Of a stretch of 42,147 nucleotides of DNA, positions 25,877-35,885 are shown one piece after another. Numbering within the stretch: position 1 is the first letter of the stretch; every line of letters starts with the position of its first letter. The stretch comes from Gemmataceae bacterium (GTDB lineage Bacteria > Planctomycetota > Planctomycetia > Gemmatales > Gemmataceae), in assembly GCA_009692065.1 (NCBI GenBank), contig SHZY01000040.1, positions 1 to 42,147 of the forward strand, written 5' to 3'. Under the pieces are notes generated by a model, which saw only the letters and a program-made list of their open reading frames with translations, was not told the DNA's origin and searched no databases. Position numbers and translations under genes: made by a program.

Positions 25877-25917
25877 TGCCGCTTAGCGCCGAGCGAGCGC
25901 TAAACCGCAAGCGGCAG
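25877..25917. repeat. Family A palindrome, copy 7 (GcvH-like-ferredoxin)
   Basis: A variant form: ttgccgcttagcgc (about 25876-25889) pairs with gcgctaaaccgcaagcggca (about 25896-25917) with an internal bulge. It lies between co-directional genes. Confidence 0.65.
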
Positions 25918-25930
25918 AAAACGAGAGATC

Positions 25931-26986
25931 ATGAGTCGTCACCGTTTAACCGTCGTACTCTCGCAAGCCCAGGGCAAGCATCCCGGCAAACGGGCCCTGG
26001 AGGAATCCATCGTCGCGGCACTCCTCATGGAGCCTGGCCTGGAAGTCTCCGTCATCCCGCATCTGTACGACCTCGGGCCCGATCACACCGGCCGGCTGTT
26101 CCTTGGCTCAGTGCGCGGCGACATGGTGTTCCTGAGCTGGCTTTTCCCGCGGGCGGCATTCTGGGTGATGGACCGCGACGGCATCAAAGGGCATTGGGGC
26201 GAATCGCAACTCAAGCCCCCCGTTGACGACGATGACGAAGTAGCCGGCGAACCGCAGCCGGCCAAAGGCATCGGCACACTCGACGTGCCCGATCGGCATA
26301 TCTATTGCCTCGACCTGCGCGACTTCAATCAGCACGATCCCTATGTGGGCGAGATCCGCCGTATCGCCGACGAATGTCGGCAACGGCACGAAGCGAAGGA
26401 AGTTAGTCGGCCCGCGACGCCGCCGGCGATGGTGCAGCTTGGGCTGAATCTGGGCAACGGCAACGGAGCGCGCACTCCGGTCGCTGACGCTCCCGGCTCG
26501 CCAAGTTTTTCGCCCGAGCAGCTTTTGCAGGCGCCGGGGCGGCGCTGGTATCCCGTCATCGACTATAGCCGATGCACCAATTGCATGGAGTGCATCGACT
26601 TCTGCCTGTTCGGCGTGTACGGCGTCGATGGCGTGGAACGCATCCTGGTCGAGAACCAGGACAACTGCAAGAAGGGCTGCCCCGCGTGCAGCCGGGTGTG
26701 CCCGGAGCAGGCGATCATGTTCCCCGATTACAAGACGCCCGCGATTGCCGGCGCTCCGATCGGCGCCATCGGCAATCTCAAGATCGACCTGACCAAGCTG
26801 TTTGGCGGGGCCGAGAAGGATGCGCTGTCGCAAGCCGTCGAGGAGCGCGATCGCGAACTGGTCGCCGACGGCCGGCACGCGGTCGGCGCCAGCGTCGGCT
26901 TGCCGAAACGCCAGGACCACCAAGCTGCGAAGCCGAAGGATGATCTGGATAACTTGATTGATGCGCTTGATGCGCTGGAATTGTAA
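25931..26986 (+). CDS. Two-cluster ferredoxin-domain protein
   Basis: A 351-aa protein. Residues 1-150 form an unassigned N-terminal domain (RHRLTVVLSQAQGKHPGKRALEESIVAALL, HLYDLGPDHTGRLF, GDMVFLSWLFPRAAFWVMDRDGI). About 205-265 is an 8Fe ferredoxin-type region with C215-x2-C218-x2-C221-x3-C225 and C246-x3-C250-x2-C253-x3-C257-Pro. The tail is Gln/Asp/Lys-rich. Residues about 181-192 (TPVADAPGS) come from a repeat fragment in frame. As the third gene of the radical SAM/lipoyl-carrier set, it could supply electrons or sit in the same complex; this is inferred from order only. Confidence 0.8.
   Translation: MSRHRLTVVLSQAQGKHPGKRALEESIVAALLMEPGLEVSVIPHLYDLGPDHTGRLFLGSVRGDMVFLSWLFPRAAFWVMDRDGIKGHWGESQLKPPVDDDDEVAGEPQPAKGIGTLDVPDRHIYCLDLRDFNQHDPYVGEIRRIADECRQRHEAKEVSRPATPPAMVQLGLNLGNGNGARTPVADAPGSPSFSPEQLLQAPGRRWYPVIDYSRCTNCMECIDFCLFGVYGVDGVERILVENQDNCKKGCPACSRVCPEQAIMFPDYKTPAIAGAPIGAIGNLKIDLTKLFGGAEKDALSQAVEERDRELVADGRHAVGASVGLPKRQDHQAAKPKDDLDNLIDALDALEL
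26472..26502. repeat. Repeat fragment inside the ferredoxin gene
   Basis: cactccggtcgctgacgctc followed by ccggctcgcc is a short stretch in a linker of the protein, unlike the surrounding sequence and of a kind (gccgggagcgtcagcgac on the other strand) that I associate with dispersed planctomycete repeats. It is read in frame. No complete second arm is visible, so the call is tentative. Confidence 0.4.
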
Positions 26987-26999
26987 ACGCACTCGATCT

Positions 27000-27070
27000 G
27001 GCGAACCGAGCCCCGTAAGGGGCCGGGTTACAGGGAGCTCAACCCGGCCCCTTACGGGGCTCGGCTCGCC
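27000..27070. repeat. Family B palindrome, copy 1 (convergent gap)
   Basis: 30-bp arms at 27000-27029 and 27041-27070 with one mismatch (core gagccccgtaaggggccggg). It lies between the ferredoxin gene and the convergent kinase relic. Family B copy 2 is at 31838-31914. Confidence 0.9.
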
Positions 27071-27081
27071 GCAACCTAAAA

Positions 27082-27691
27082 TCACCTCCACCTCAACCAC
27101 TTCTTCCACCACGGCAGCAGCGATTTTTCTGGCGTTACCACAGGCAGCAGAGCACGCAGCGCCTCGGCCAGTTCCTTCGCCGACGTCGGGCGCTCGCGCG
27201 AACTCTTGCGCAAGCATTGCAGCACCAGCGCTTCCAGGGCGGTCGGCAACTCGGGGCGGTATTGCCGGGGCGGCGTCGGCGCATTTTCGCCGCGATCTCC
27301 TCGCGCGTTCCTCCCTTGACCGGGCAGCGGCCGGTCAAAAGCTCAAAGGCCAAGATACCCAGAGCGTACAGGTCGCTGGTCGGTTCCGCCGGGGGCTTGC
27401 GATGGCGCAGTTGTTCCGGCGCCAGATAGTGCGGCATCGGCCAGAGGAGCCCCTGTGTGCGGACAACCGCGATTGCTGCACCGCCTTGGCCAAGGCGAAG
27501 TCGTCAATGCGCAGGGCGGCCTGATGCACATTCTTTGGCGAGATCTCTTCGGTGTGCGTCAGAAAGATATTGGATGGTTTGAAATTGCCGTGGGCGATCC
27601 CCTGCTCATGGGCAACTTCAAGGATGTCGGCCGACTTGGCAATCACGGTGACGGCGATTTCCCATGCCAGCGGCTGAGGCGATTTGCGCCG
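27082..27691 (-). pseudogene. Serine/threonine protein kinase relic
   Basis: Pieces of a Hanks-type kinase in three reading frames. First frame, from about 27691: PLAWEIAVTVIAKSADILEVAHEQGIAHGNFKPSNI (catalytic-loop HRDLKPxN altered to HGNFKPSN) and IDDFALAKA (DFG altered to DDFA). After a frameshift near 27465: MPHYLAPEQL, SDLYALGILAFELLTGRCP. After a second shift near 27280: LEALVLQCLRKSSRERPTSAKELAEALRALLP, ending at the TGA at 27082. The N-terminal lobe is missing. The catalytic Asp and the DFG are lost, so it would be inactive even if frameshifts were repaired. Confidence 0.85.
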
Positions 27692-27786
27692 TCATTGCGC
27701 CAGCGATTGCACGGCCAAATCGACTGCAGGCGGAGCAGGAAATCCTGCGTTTGCTGGAAATTTGGATCGACCGGCGCGGGTGTGCG

Positions 27787-28590
27787 TCAGGAGTTCCGGA
27801 AATTCATGAACAGGAAATAACCGCCGATCGCCCCGCCGCAGCACAGCATGAGCGTCAGCAGGCCGCCACTGACAAGCAGGATCAGCATCATCGGGCTGCC
27901 GGTTTTTTTCTTGTCTTTTATCGAGCGAGGCTCATTGTCTTCGCCATCATCAGCGCGGTCCTTTTTTGAGCGCGGCTCGTCGTCTTCGTCGTCCTGGTGT
28001 CGTTTCTTCTTGGCGCGTGGTTGGTCGTCCTCGTCATCTTCCTCGTCACGCTTCTTCTTGCTGCGAGGCTCCTTTGCATCGTCGTCCTGTTTCTTTTTCG
28101 AGCGCGGCTCCTCGTCTTCCTTTTCGTCGTCAGGGTCGCGTTTTTTCTTTCTTGAGCGTGAGTCGTCCTCGTCGCGATTCTTCCTGTGCGAGCGTGGCTC
28201 GTCGTCGTCAGGGCGCTGCTTTTTCTTGGCCCATGGCTCGTCGTCTGGGTCCTTGGCGCGATTCTTCGGCTTGGCGGATTTTTCTTCGTTCGGGACGACG
28301 AGATCGTCGTCGATTTTCGGGATCTCAACTTGCGGCGGCGTGGCGGGTTTCGGGCTCGGCGCGTGTTCTTCTTGCATCTTGGCGAGAGCTCTGGCCATTT
28401 CGTCGTCCGTGAGTTGGCCTGGCTCTGTTGGCTCCGGTTCAGGCGCGGCGGGCGGCTCTGGCGGCGCAGGTGCGGCGACCGTCGTGAACACCTGCTGGCA
28501 TTTCGGGCATTTCACCTTCTTGCCCGCGGGCACCGGCACCTGCGATTTCAGCACCGCCTGGCAATGCACGCACTGGATGGAATGGCTCAT
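27787..28590 (-). CDS. Zinc-ribbon protein with charged repeats and C-terminal membrane helix (paralogue 1)
   Basis: A 267-aa protein. The N-terminal zinc ribbon has C7, C10, C28 and C31 (CVHC...KCPKC). About 90 to 220 is built of acidic/basic repeats such as DDDEPRSKKK, probably disordered. A membrane helix is near the C-terminus (MMLILLVSGGLLTLMLCCGG). Two smaller paralogues follow upstream (28718 and 29369). The layout suggests a tail-anchored scaffold; no function is known. The ATG at 28590 is chosen because ggaag lies upstream and the zinc ribbon then aligns with the paralogues; 28605 is an alternative. Confidence 0.75.
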   Translation of the reverse strand: MSHSIQCVHCQAVLKSQVPVPAGKKVKCPKCQQVFTTVAAPAPPEPPAAPEPEPTEPGQLTDDEMARALAKMQEEHAPSPKPATPPQVEIPKIDDDLVVPNEEKSAKPKNRAKDPDDEPWAKKKQRPDDDEPRSHRKNRDEDDSRSRKKKRDPDDEKEDEEPRSKKKQDDDAKEPRSKKKRDEEDDEDDQPRAKKKRHQDDEDDEPRSKKDRADDGEDNEPRSIKDKKKTGSPMMLILLVSGGLLTLMLCCGGAIGGYFLFMNFRNS

Positions 28591-28717
28591 GGTCGATGCT
28601 TCCATTCGCGCTCAAGGAAAGGCTCGGACCGCCTGCTCACTTCTTCTGGTTCTTCATCTTTTCTTCGAATGCCTTCATGTCTTCCTGCTGTTTCTTGGGA
28701 GCGTCTTCCTGTATTTT

Positions 28718-29086
28718 CTAGAGATTATCGCCAAAGCCGACGAACTTGTTGATTGCGTCCTGGAATGCAATGTACACGACGGTGCAGGAACCCGAGCAGC
28801 AGCAGAACAGCAGCACGCCGACGATGAGGACGATCATCAGCGTGTTGCTTTTCTTCTTGGGCTTTTCGTCGCCGCCGTCATTGTCGCTGGCTTTGCCTTT
28901 TTTCTTCGGCGTCTCGGCGGGGGCGTCATCGGTGGCGAACGGGTTTTTCTCCACTGGCTCCGGCGCCGCCGCGGCCTGAACGACGAAGGGTTGCGTGCAT
29001 TTCGGGCACTTGACCTTCTTGCCGGCCGGGATCTCTGCCTGGGTCTTGAGTACCGCGCCGCAGTTGGTGCAGGTTATCGAAGGCAT
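28718..29086 (-). CDS. Zinc-ribbon/TM protein (paralogue 2), with in-frame TAG and conserved-looking continuation
   Basis: 122 aa up to the TAG at 28718-28720. Zinc-ribbon Cys are at 6, 9, 27 and 30; a charged linker follows, then a membrane helix (LMIVLIVGVLLFCCC). After the TAG the same frame continues for 26 sense codons (KIQEDAPKKQQEDMKAFEEK and on) to a TGA at 28637-28639. This is a typical charged helical tail, so the gene probably once ended there and the TAG is a nonsense mutation, or it is read through. The ATG at 29086 begins MPSITCTNCG. Confidence 0.75.
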   Translation of the reverse strand: MPSITCTNCGAVLKTQAEIPAGKKVKCPKCTQPFVVQAAAAPEPVEKNPFATDDAPAETPKKKGKASDNDGGDEKPKKKSNTLMIVLIVGVLLFCCCSGSCTVVYIAFQDAINKFVGFGDNL

Positions 29087-29298
29087 AGGGTTTCTTCTTT
29101 AGTGCCGGAATCGAGCCGGCAAGGGTGCGTGACAAAGCCCTGGGAATGCGGTTATTTTAGAAGAATGGAAAACCCGACCGCAACCATATCTTTTCGAGAA
29201 AACGGGGAATTTGCCCGGCGTGGAGCGCAATGGGCCACGGTTGCGAATTGTTCGCAAGTGTACACAGATTTGCGAAACGAATCTTTGGTTTCCAGTAT

Positions 29299-29348
29299 GC
29301 GACGCTTCGCAGAAGCGTTGCCCCTGCCACGCTTCTGCGTAGCGTCGC
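29299..29348. repeat. Palindrome upstream of paralogue 2 and at the 3' end of paralogue 3
   Basis: 20-bp arms at 29299-29318 and 29329-29348 (cores gacgcttcgcagaagcgt and acgcttctgcgtagcgtc), one mismatch, 10-nt loop. It lies about 20 bp beyond the stop of the truncated-looking third paralogue. Nothing else is visible in the gap 29087-29368. Confidence 0.8.
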
Positions 29349-29368
29349 TAACCACCACGCGCAACCCA

Positions 29369-29719
29369 CTAGGGGGCGCTCGCGCCTTTGCCCTTTTTCT
29401 TGGGCTTGTCGTCATCGCCGTCGTCATAATCGTCGTCGTCGCGGTTGCTCTTTTTCTTGGACGTCTCCTCGTCTTCGTCGGACTCGTCGTCGTCATCTGC
29501 CGCCGGCGCGGGCTTTTTGGACCTGGGCTTTTCTTCCTCTTCGCCGCTTTCGTCTGCTGCTTCCGTTTCAGGCTTTTCGGGCTCCTTCTCCTCTTCTTCC
29601 TCAGCTTCAACGACGAACGGCTTCTGGCACTTCGGGCACTTGACCTTCTTGCCGGGCGCGATCGCAGCCGGGGCTTTGAGAACGGCGCCGCAGTTGGTGC
29701 ACTTGATGGAAACGGCCAT
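29369..29719 (-). CDS. Zinc-ribbon protein (paralogue 3), lacking the membrane helix
   Basis: A 116-aa protein with zinc-ribbon Cys at 7, 10, 28 and 31 (MAVSIKCTNCGAVLKAP), then a strongly acidic region (EEEEEKEPEKPE, DDDDESDEDEE) and Lys-rich end. It stops where its paralogues have their membrane helix, close to a palindrome, so it may be C-terminally truncated. The ATG at 29719 follows aaggagatcgc. Confidence 0.7.
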   Translation of the reverse strand: MAVSIKCTNCGAVLKAPAAIAPGKKVKCPKCQKPFVVEAEEEEEKEPEKPETEAADESGEEEEKPRSKKPAPAADDDDESDEDEETSKKKSNRDDDDYDDGDDDKPKKKGKGASAP

Positions 29720-29827
29720 GCGATCTCCTTCAGACGCGCGAGCGCGCCGCGAGGGTCGATAGAAGCACGCGCGGGGACGCTATTTTAGACGAACCGAGGG
29801 GAAAACTAAAATGAAAAATTCGAAAGG

Positions 29828-30232
29828 TTAGTTCGAGCGTTCCTGGTTTTTCTGGGCGATCCGCAGCTGGGCGCGGGCGCGTTGCTGGTTCTTTTCCAGG
29901 GCTTCCTGAGCCGCGGGCGTGGTCTCGGCGTGTCCCGGCTTCAGCGCCGCCTGGGTGTTGATATCCTTGGCCGACACTGCCTTGGAGGTCAACACTGTGA
30001 CGACGTTGCCGCGCACTTGCACGAAGCCGCCATCGACGTAATAGTGCTTGACGGCACTGCCCTGCGTGATGCGCAACTCGCCGAAACCGAGCCGGCCGAT
30101 CAAGGGCTGGCGATCGAGCGCGATACCCAATTCGCCATCGAACATCGGCACGACGACAAAGTCGGCGCTTTCATCGAGCACCGCTTTTTCGGGTGTGACG
30201 ACGACGCATTTTAGTGTTTTTGCATCCGCCAT
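29828..30232 (-). CDS. atpC: F-type ATP synthase subunit epsilon
   Basis: A 134-aa epsilon subunit of the F1 central stalk. The N-terminal beta-sandwich is clear (CVVVTPEKAVLDESADFVVVPMFDGELGI, HYYVDGGFVQVRGNVVTVLTSKA), followed by the C-terminal helical part. The ATG at 30232 has gaggag 6 nt upstream; a longer in-frame extension would be repeat sequence. Last gene of the atp operon. Confidence 0.94.
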   Translation of the reverse strand: MADAKTLKCVVVTPEKAVLDESADFVVVPMFDGELGIALDRQPLIGRLGFGELRITQGSAVKHYYVDGGFVQVRGNVVTVLTSKAVSAKDINTQAALKPGHAETTPAAQEALEKNQQRARAQLRIAQKNQERSN

Positions 30233-30239
30233 GGCTACT

Positions 30240-30347
30240 CCTCGTGCCCAAGCTCTGCTTGAGCAAGCGCGTCGGGAAGCTCTGCTTCCTCTGAATCGGG
30301 AAGCGGAGCTTCCCTTCTTGCATTCCCAAGCGGTGCTTGGGAACGAG
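30240..30347. repeat. Tandem-hairpin repeat between atpD and atpC
   Basis: Small hairpins of the type cccaagcggtgcttggg, gggaagcggagcttccc and gggaagctctgcttcc are arranged in mirror order, with outer ends ctcgtgcccaagc and gcttgggaacgag also pairing. Read on the minus strand it could encode ASFPSTAWEC, a phrase common in mis-annotated planctomycete starts. It fills the whole gap between the two genes. Confidence 0.82.
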
Positions 30348-30350
30348 GCG

Positions 30351-31914
<1,564 letters not shown>

Positions 31915-31920
31915 AATTCC

Positions 31921-32811
31921 TTATTTCAGCGCCGCCGCCCCGCCGATGATCTCGCTGATCTCCTTGGTAATCTGCGCTTGCCTCGCACGGTTGTACTTGC
32001 TCGACAGATCGCGGATCATCTCGCCGGCGTTTTCGGTGGCCGCCTTCATGGCGACGCGGCGGGCGATTTGTTCTGAGACCGCGGAATCCAGGAAGCACTT
32101 GAACAGCCGAATCTTGAACGACATCGGCAGGATCTCTTCCAGAATCCCTTCTGCGCTCGGCAGGAATTCGTACTCGACCGGCTTCTTCTTTTCCTCGGTC
32201 ACAACTTTCCTGCCCGGCTCCGGCGCCAACGATGACAGGGGCAAGAGCGTCTCCACGACCGGCGCTTGCCGGGAGGCATTGATGAACTTCATGTACGCCA
32301 CATCGACGCGGTCGATCTTGCCGGCGATGTAGTCGGCCAGGTAGCGCGAGCCCACCTCATCGACCTGTTCAAAGCTCGGCTTGTCCTCGAAGTGCGTGTA
32401 GGTATGCTCGGCGGCGACCCCCTGGAACTTGAAGTAGGCGATGGCCCGCTTGCCGGACAGCTCCAGGTGCAGTTGAATGCCGTCGCCTTGAATTTGCCTC
32501 AACCCGCCGCTGGCCTCGCGCAAGATCGACGCGTTGTAGCCCCCGCACAGGCCGCGGTTGGAGCAGAGGATCAAGAGCACCGCGTTCTTCACCTCGGGGC
32601 GTTTTTCCAGGAGCGGATGCTTGAGGTTGGTCGCCGACGCTGCCAGGTCGGCGGCGAGCTCAGCGATCTTGCGCGTGAACGCGTCGGCCTCGACGGCGCG
32701 GTCCATCGCCTTCTTGAAGCGCGCGGTCGCGATCAGCTCCATCGTCCGCGTGATCTTGCGGATATTGCGGATCGCCTTGCGGCGTTTCACGAGTGCGCGT
32801 GTGTTGGCCAT
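31921..32811 (-). CDS. atpG: F-type ATP synthase subunit gamma
   Basis: A 296-aa rotor subunit. It starts MANTRALVKRRKAIRNIRKITRTMELIATARFKKA in register with the family, has the LCSNRGLCGGYN block, and ends ENAGEMIRDLSSKYNRARQAQITKEISEIIGGAAAL, all diagnostic. About 10 aa longer than E. coli gamma, with an extra charged insert (EEKKKPVEYEF). The ATG at 32811 follows aggaaag. Confidence 0.95.
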   Translation of the reverse strand: MANTRALVKRRKAIRNIRKITRTMELIATARFKKAMDRAVEADAFTRKIAELAADLAASATNLKHPLLEKRPEVKNAVLLILCSNRGLCGGYNASILREASGGLRQIQGDGIQLHLELSGKRAIAYFKFQGVAAEHTYTHFEDKPSFEQVDEVGSRYLADYIAGKIDRVDVAYMKFINASRQAPVVETLLPLSSLAPEPGRKVVTEEKKKPVEYEFLPSAEGILEEILPMSFKIRLFKCFLDSAVSEQIARRVAMKAATENAGEMIRDLSSKYNRARQAQITKEISEIIGGAAALK

Positions 32812-32837
32812 CGGAACTTTCCTATTGCCGCAAGCGG

Positions 32838-33492
32838 CTACAATTGCAGTTTCTCGCCCGTCCGAACCTTGCGAACCAGCTCGATGATTTCCTTGCCGCC
32901 GCCGTGGTAGACCAGGTCGCCGAGAATTCCCAGCAGCTCCTCGTCCAGGTCCGGGTTCCTCTCGACGATGTCCATGAAATCGTGGGCATCAATCAGCTTC
33001 TTCTTGTCGACGCGGGCCAGACTGATCATGGGCGCGAATTTCAGCACCAAGGCCATCTCGCACGACGGAATTCGGTACACCTGCTTCTTGAGTTCGACCT
33101 TTTCCGTGTTTTTGAAGAGCACGACGCAGGTGCGGCTGCGTCGGTTTCATCAGGTCGATCAGTACATCCGTCGATTCCTTGTCGCGCAACCGAATCACGA
33201 CTTCTTGATCGTCCGCTTCCAGAAAAGGAAACTCCTCCAGAAGCAACCGGGTAGCTTTCTTCACATGCTTGAGCGCTACCACCACGTCGACATCCTCGGT
33301 GGCTCTGGCTTGTGACATCCAGCCCGACAAACCATAAGCGCCAACGAGAACGAAGCTGATCTTCTCGCGGTTCAGCACGCGGATCACATCCAGAGGCGAG
33401 AGAAATCGCTTGCCCAACTGGAGCTCCATCTGGAAACGGGCGATCTCCGCGGATCGGCGCATTCGCTGCTGATGGATGTCAATCACTTTCAT
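32838..33492 (-). pseudogene. Frameshifted nucleotidyltransferase (AbiEii-like) within the atp operon
   Basis: The first frame (from 33492) encodes an N-terminal helical part, then VLVGAYGLSGWMSQARATEDVDVVV, which has the G-(S/A)-x and DVDVVV features of minimal nucleotidyltransferases, and continues to VLIDLMKPTQPHL. After a frameshift near 33130 the match resumes in another frame as YRIPSCEMALVLKFAPMISLARVDKKKLIDAHDFMDIVERN and ends at 32838. Relatives include AbiEii-type antitoxin/toxin nucleotidyltransferases. It starts 3 bp after the atpA stop and ends 26 bp before atpG, so it was inserted without breaking the operon. Confidence 0.78.
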
Positions 33493-33495
33493 GGC

Positions 33496-35238
33496 CTATC
33501 CAGCCTTGATGTTCGTCGCCCCCGGCTCGCCTTCCTTGATTGCGGTGCTCTTCGGCGTCGCCAGCGCTGACCCCGGCGCTTTATACTGCGGCACGAAGGC
33601 GTCGAGGGCGGCCTTCAGCGTCGCGTTGAATTCCTTCGACAGCTTCTTTTCTTTCACCAGCTGGTCGCGCACGTCCTTGCGCTGTTCGCGCATGAACTGC
33701 AAGCACTGGGCTTCCCATGCCGACACCTGATTCCTTGGCACCTTGTCGAGGTAGCCCTTGGCGCCGGCGTAGATGATGATGACCTGGTCGGCAAAGTGCA
33801 GCGGCTTGAACTGGCTTTGCTTCAAGATCTCGACCATGCGATAGCCGCGGTCGAGCTGGGATTGTGTCGCCTTGTCGAGGTCGGTGCCGAGCTGGGCGAA
33901 GGCTTCGAGCTCGCGGAAGGCGGCGAGATCGAGCCGCAAGCTGCCGGCGATCGACTTCATGGCGCCGGTCTGGGCTTTGCCGCCGACGCGGGAGACCGAG
34001 ACGCCGACGTCGATCGCGGGCCGCACGCCGGCGTAGAACAAATCGGGTTGCAGATAAATCTGCCCGTCGGTGATCGAAATCACGTTGGTCGGGATGTACG
34101 CGGAAACTTCGCCTTCGAGCGTCTCGATGATCGGCAACGCGGTGAGCGATCCGCCGGTCCCCACGACCTTGGCGACCTTGTGGCCGGGGTGGTTTTTCAG
34201 GTCGTGCTTCTCGGCATGCTCCTTGTCGAGCGGGCCGATGTAGACCTTGCCGCCGACGCCTGACTTGTCGGTCACGATTTTCGCGTCGGTGCTTTCGGGT
34301 ACGATGACCCAGCGTTCGGCCAGCTTGGCCGACCGTTCGAGCAAGCGCGAATGGCAATAGAAGATATCACCCGGATACGCCTCGCGGCCTGGCGGACGAC
34401 GCACCAAGAGGGAAAGCTGGCGATACGCGGCGGCCTGCTTCGAAAGATCGTCGTAGACGCACAGGGTGTCCTTGCCCTGCTCGTACATGTAGTACTCAGC
34501 CATCGCGGTGCCGGCGTACGGGGCGAGATATTGCAGCGGCGCGGCGTCAGCGGCGGAAGAGACGATGACGATGGTGTAGTCCATGGCGCCGTTGGCACGC
34601 AAGGCTTCGACCACGCTGGCGACCTGCGATTCCTTCTGCCCGATCGCGACGTAGACGCAAATTACGTCCTCGCCCTTCTGATTGATGATCGTGTCGATGG
34701 CGATGGCGGTCTTGCCGGTCTTGCGGTCGCCGATGATCAATTCGCGCTGTCCGCGGCCCACGGGCGTCATCGAGTCGATGGCCTTGATGCCGGTTTGCAG
34801 CGGCTGATTGACGGGCTGCCGGGCCGCGACGCCGGGCGCCATGAACTCGACAGGCCGAGTGCGGTCCGAGGTGATCGGGCCCTTGCCGTCGAGCGGGTTG
34901 CCGAGCGGATCGACCACGCGGCCGACAACGGCGTCGCCGACCGGCACTTCCAGAAGCGTGCCGAGCGAGCGGACCTCGTCCCCTTCGATGATCTCAAGAT
35001 GGTTGCCGAGGATGATGATGCCGACGGAGTTTTCTTCGAGGTTGAAGACAAGTCCGCGTATCTTGGCGCGCGTGAACTCGACCATTTCGCCGTTCATGGC
35101 ATTTGCGAGGCCGTAGACGCGCGCGATGCCGTCGCCGACTTCGAGCACGCGGCCCACTTCGCGTGTGTCGAGTTTTTTCTCGTAGGCCTGGATTTCACTC
35201 TGCAGAACTGAAACGATCTCGTCGGCTTTGAATCTCAT
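33496..35238 (-). CDS. atpA: F-type ATP synthase subunit alpha
   Basis: A 580-aa regulatory/structural subunit. Walker A-like GDRKTGKT (170-177) and the alpha-type catalytic region ([55 protein letters not shown]) are clear. Relative to E. coli alpha there is about 39 extra residues between [14 protein letters not shown] and GSLTALP ([27 protein letters not shown]), and a C-terminal extension of about 25. The start at 35238 overlaps atpH by 44 bp, suggesting translational coupling. Confidence 0.97.
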   Translation of the reverse strand: MRFKADEIVSVLQSEIQAYEKKLDTREVGRVLEVGDGIARVYGLANAMNGEMVEFTRAKIRGLVFNLEENSVGIIILGNHLEIIEGDEVRSLGTLLEVPVGDAVVGRVVDPLGNPLDGKGPITSDRTRPVEFMAPGVAARQPVNQPLQTGIKAIDSMTPVGRGQRELIIGDRKTGKTAIAIDTIINQKGEDVICVYVAIGQKESQVASVVEALRANGAMDYTIVIVSSAADAAPLQYLAPYAGTAMAEYYMYEQGKDTLCVYDDLSKQAAAYRQLSLLVRRPPGREAYPGDIFYCHSRLLERSAKLAERWVIVPESTDAKIVTDKSGVGGKVYIGPLDKEHAEKHDLKNHPGHKVAKVVGTGGSLTALPIIETLEGEVSAYIPTNVISITDGQIYLQPDLFYAGVRPAIDVGVSVSRVGGKAQTGAMKSIAGSLRLDLAAFRELEAFAQLGTDLDKATQSQLDRGYRMVEILKQSQFKPLHFADQVIIIYAGAKGYLDKVPRNQVSAWEAQCLQFMREQRKDVRDQLVKEKKLSKEFNATLKAALDAFVPQYKAPGSALATPKSTAIKEGEPGATNIKAG

Positions 35239-35815
35239 GACTGCTTCTTTCGATCAATTGATTGCGGAGGTTGTCAATGCGTGTACGCACCGTTCCATCG
35301 TAAACTTTGTCGCCGATGCGGATCTTCAAGCCCCCAAGGAGCGTGGGATCCACAACGACCACCAGCACCGGCTCCAGCTTGAAGGCGTCGTGCATCGTGG
35401 CCTTGATGCGCGCCTGGAACTCGTCCGACAGCGGCGTCGCCGAGTAGACCAGCACGCGCAGCCGGCGCGTGCGCTCGTCGTAAAGCTCATGCAGCGCCCG
35501 GCGGATCGGGCGGATCAGGTCGAGGCGCTCATGATCGTTGAGCACGAGCAAGAACTTGTAGAAGGTGCTCGACGCCCGCGTCGAGAAGGTTTTCTCGATG
35601 GCGAGCTTGCGAACCTTGCGCCCGACCGCGGCGCCGGCAAGCAACGCTTCCAGCCGGACATCGCTTCGGAAGACGTCGTCGATCACCGAATCGATCTCTT
35701 CGAGCACCTGCGCAACCTCGCCGGCGGCCTCGGCAGCGTTCAATAACGCTTCGCCGTAAACCGTCGCCAGCCGTTTGGCGCTGATGTCCGCGAATTGTTC
35801 TTTCGGTTCGATCAT
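35195..35815 (-). CDS. atpH: F-type ATP synthase subunit delta
   Basis: A 206-aa peripheral-stalk subunit that links F1 to subunit b. It has an N-terminal helical bundle ([17 protein letters not shown]) and the C-terminal family motif ([36 protein letters not shown]). The ATG at 35815 follows ggtgga. The last 44 bp overlap the beginning of atpA. Confidence 0.93.
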   Translation of the reverse strand: MIEPKEQFADISAKRLATVYGEALLNAAEAAGEVAQVLEEIDSVIDDVFRSDVRLEALLAGAAVGRKVRKLAIEKTFSTRASSTFYKFLLVLNDHERLDLIRPIRRALHELYDERTRRLRVLVYSATPLSDEFQARIKATMHDAFKLEPVLVVVVDPTLLGGLKIRIGDKVYDGTVRTRIDNLRNQLIERSSHEIQSRRDRFSSAE

Positions 35816-35830
35816 TTATCCACCGTCTAT

Positions 35831-35870
35831 TCGTTTAGCGCCCGCGTGGCGCCGCGCGGGCGCTAAACGA
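35831..35870. repeat. Family A palindrome, copy 8 (atpF-atpH)
   Basis: Perfect 16-bp arms tcgtttagcgcccgcg (35831-35846) and cgcgggcgctaaacga (35855-35870), with an 8-nt loop. It lies between co-directional atp genes. Confidence 0.92.
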
Positions 35871-35885
35871 AGACAAAACGAAGAT

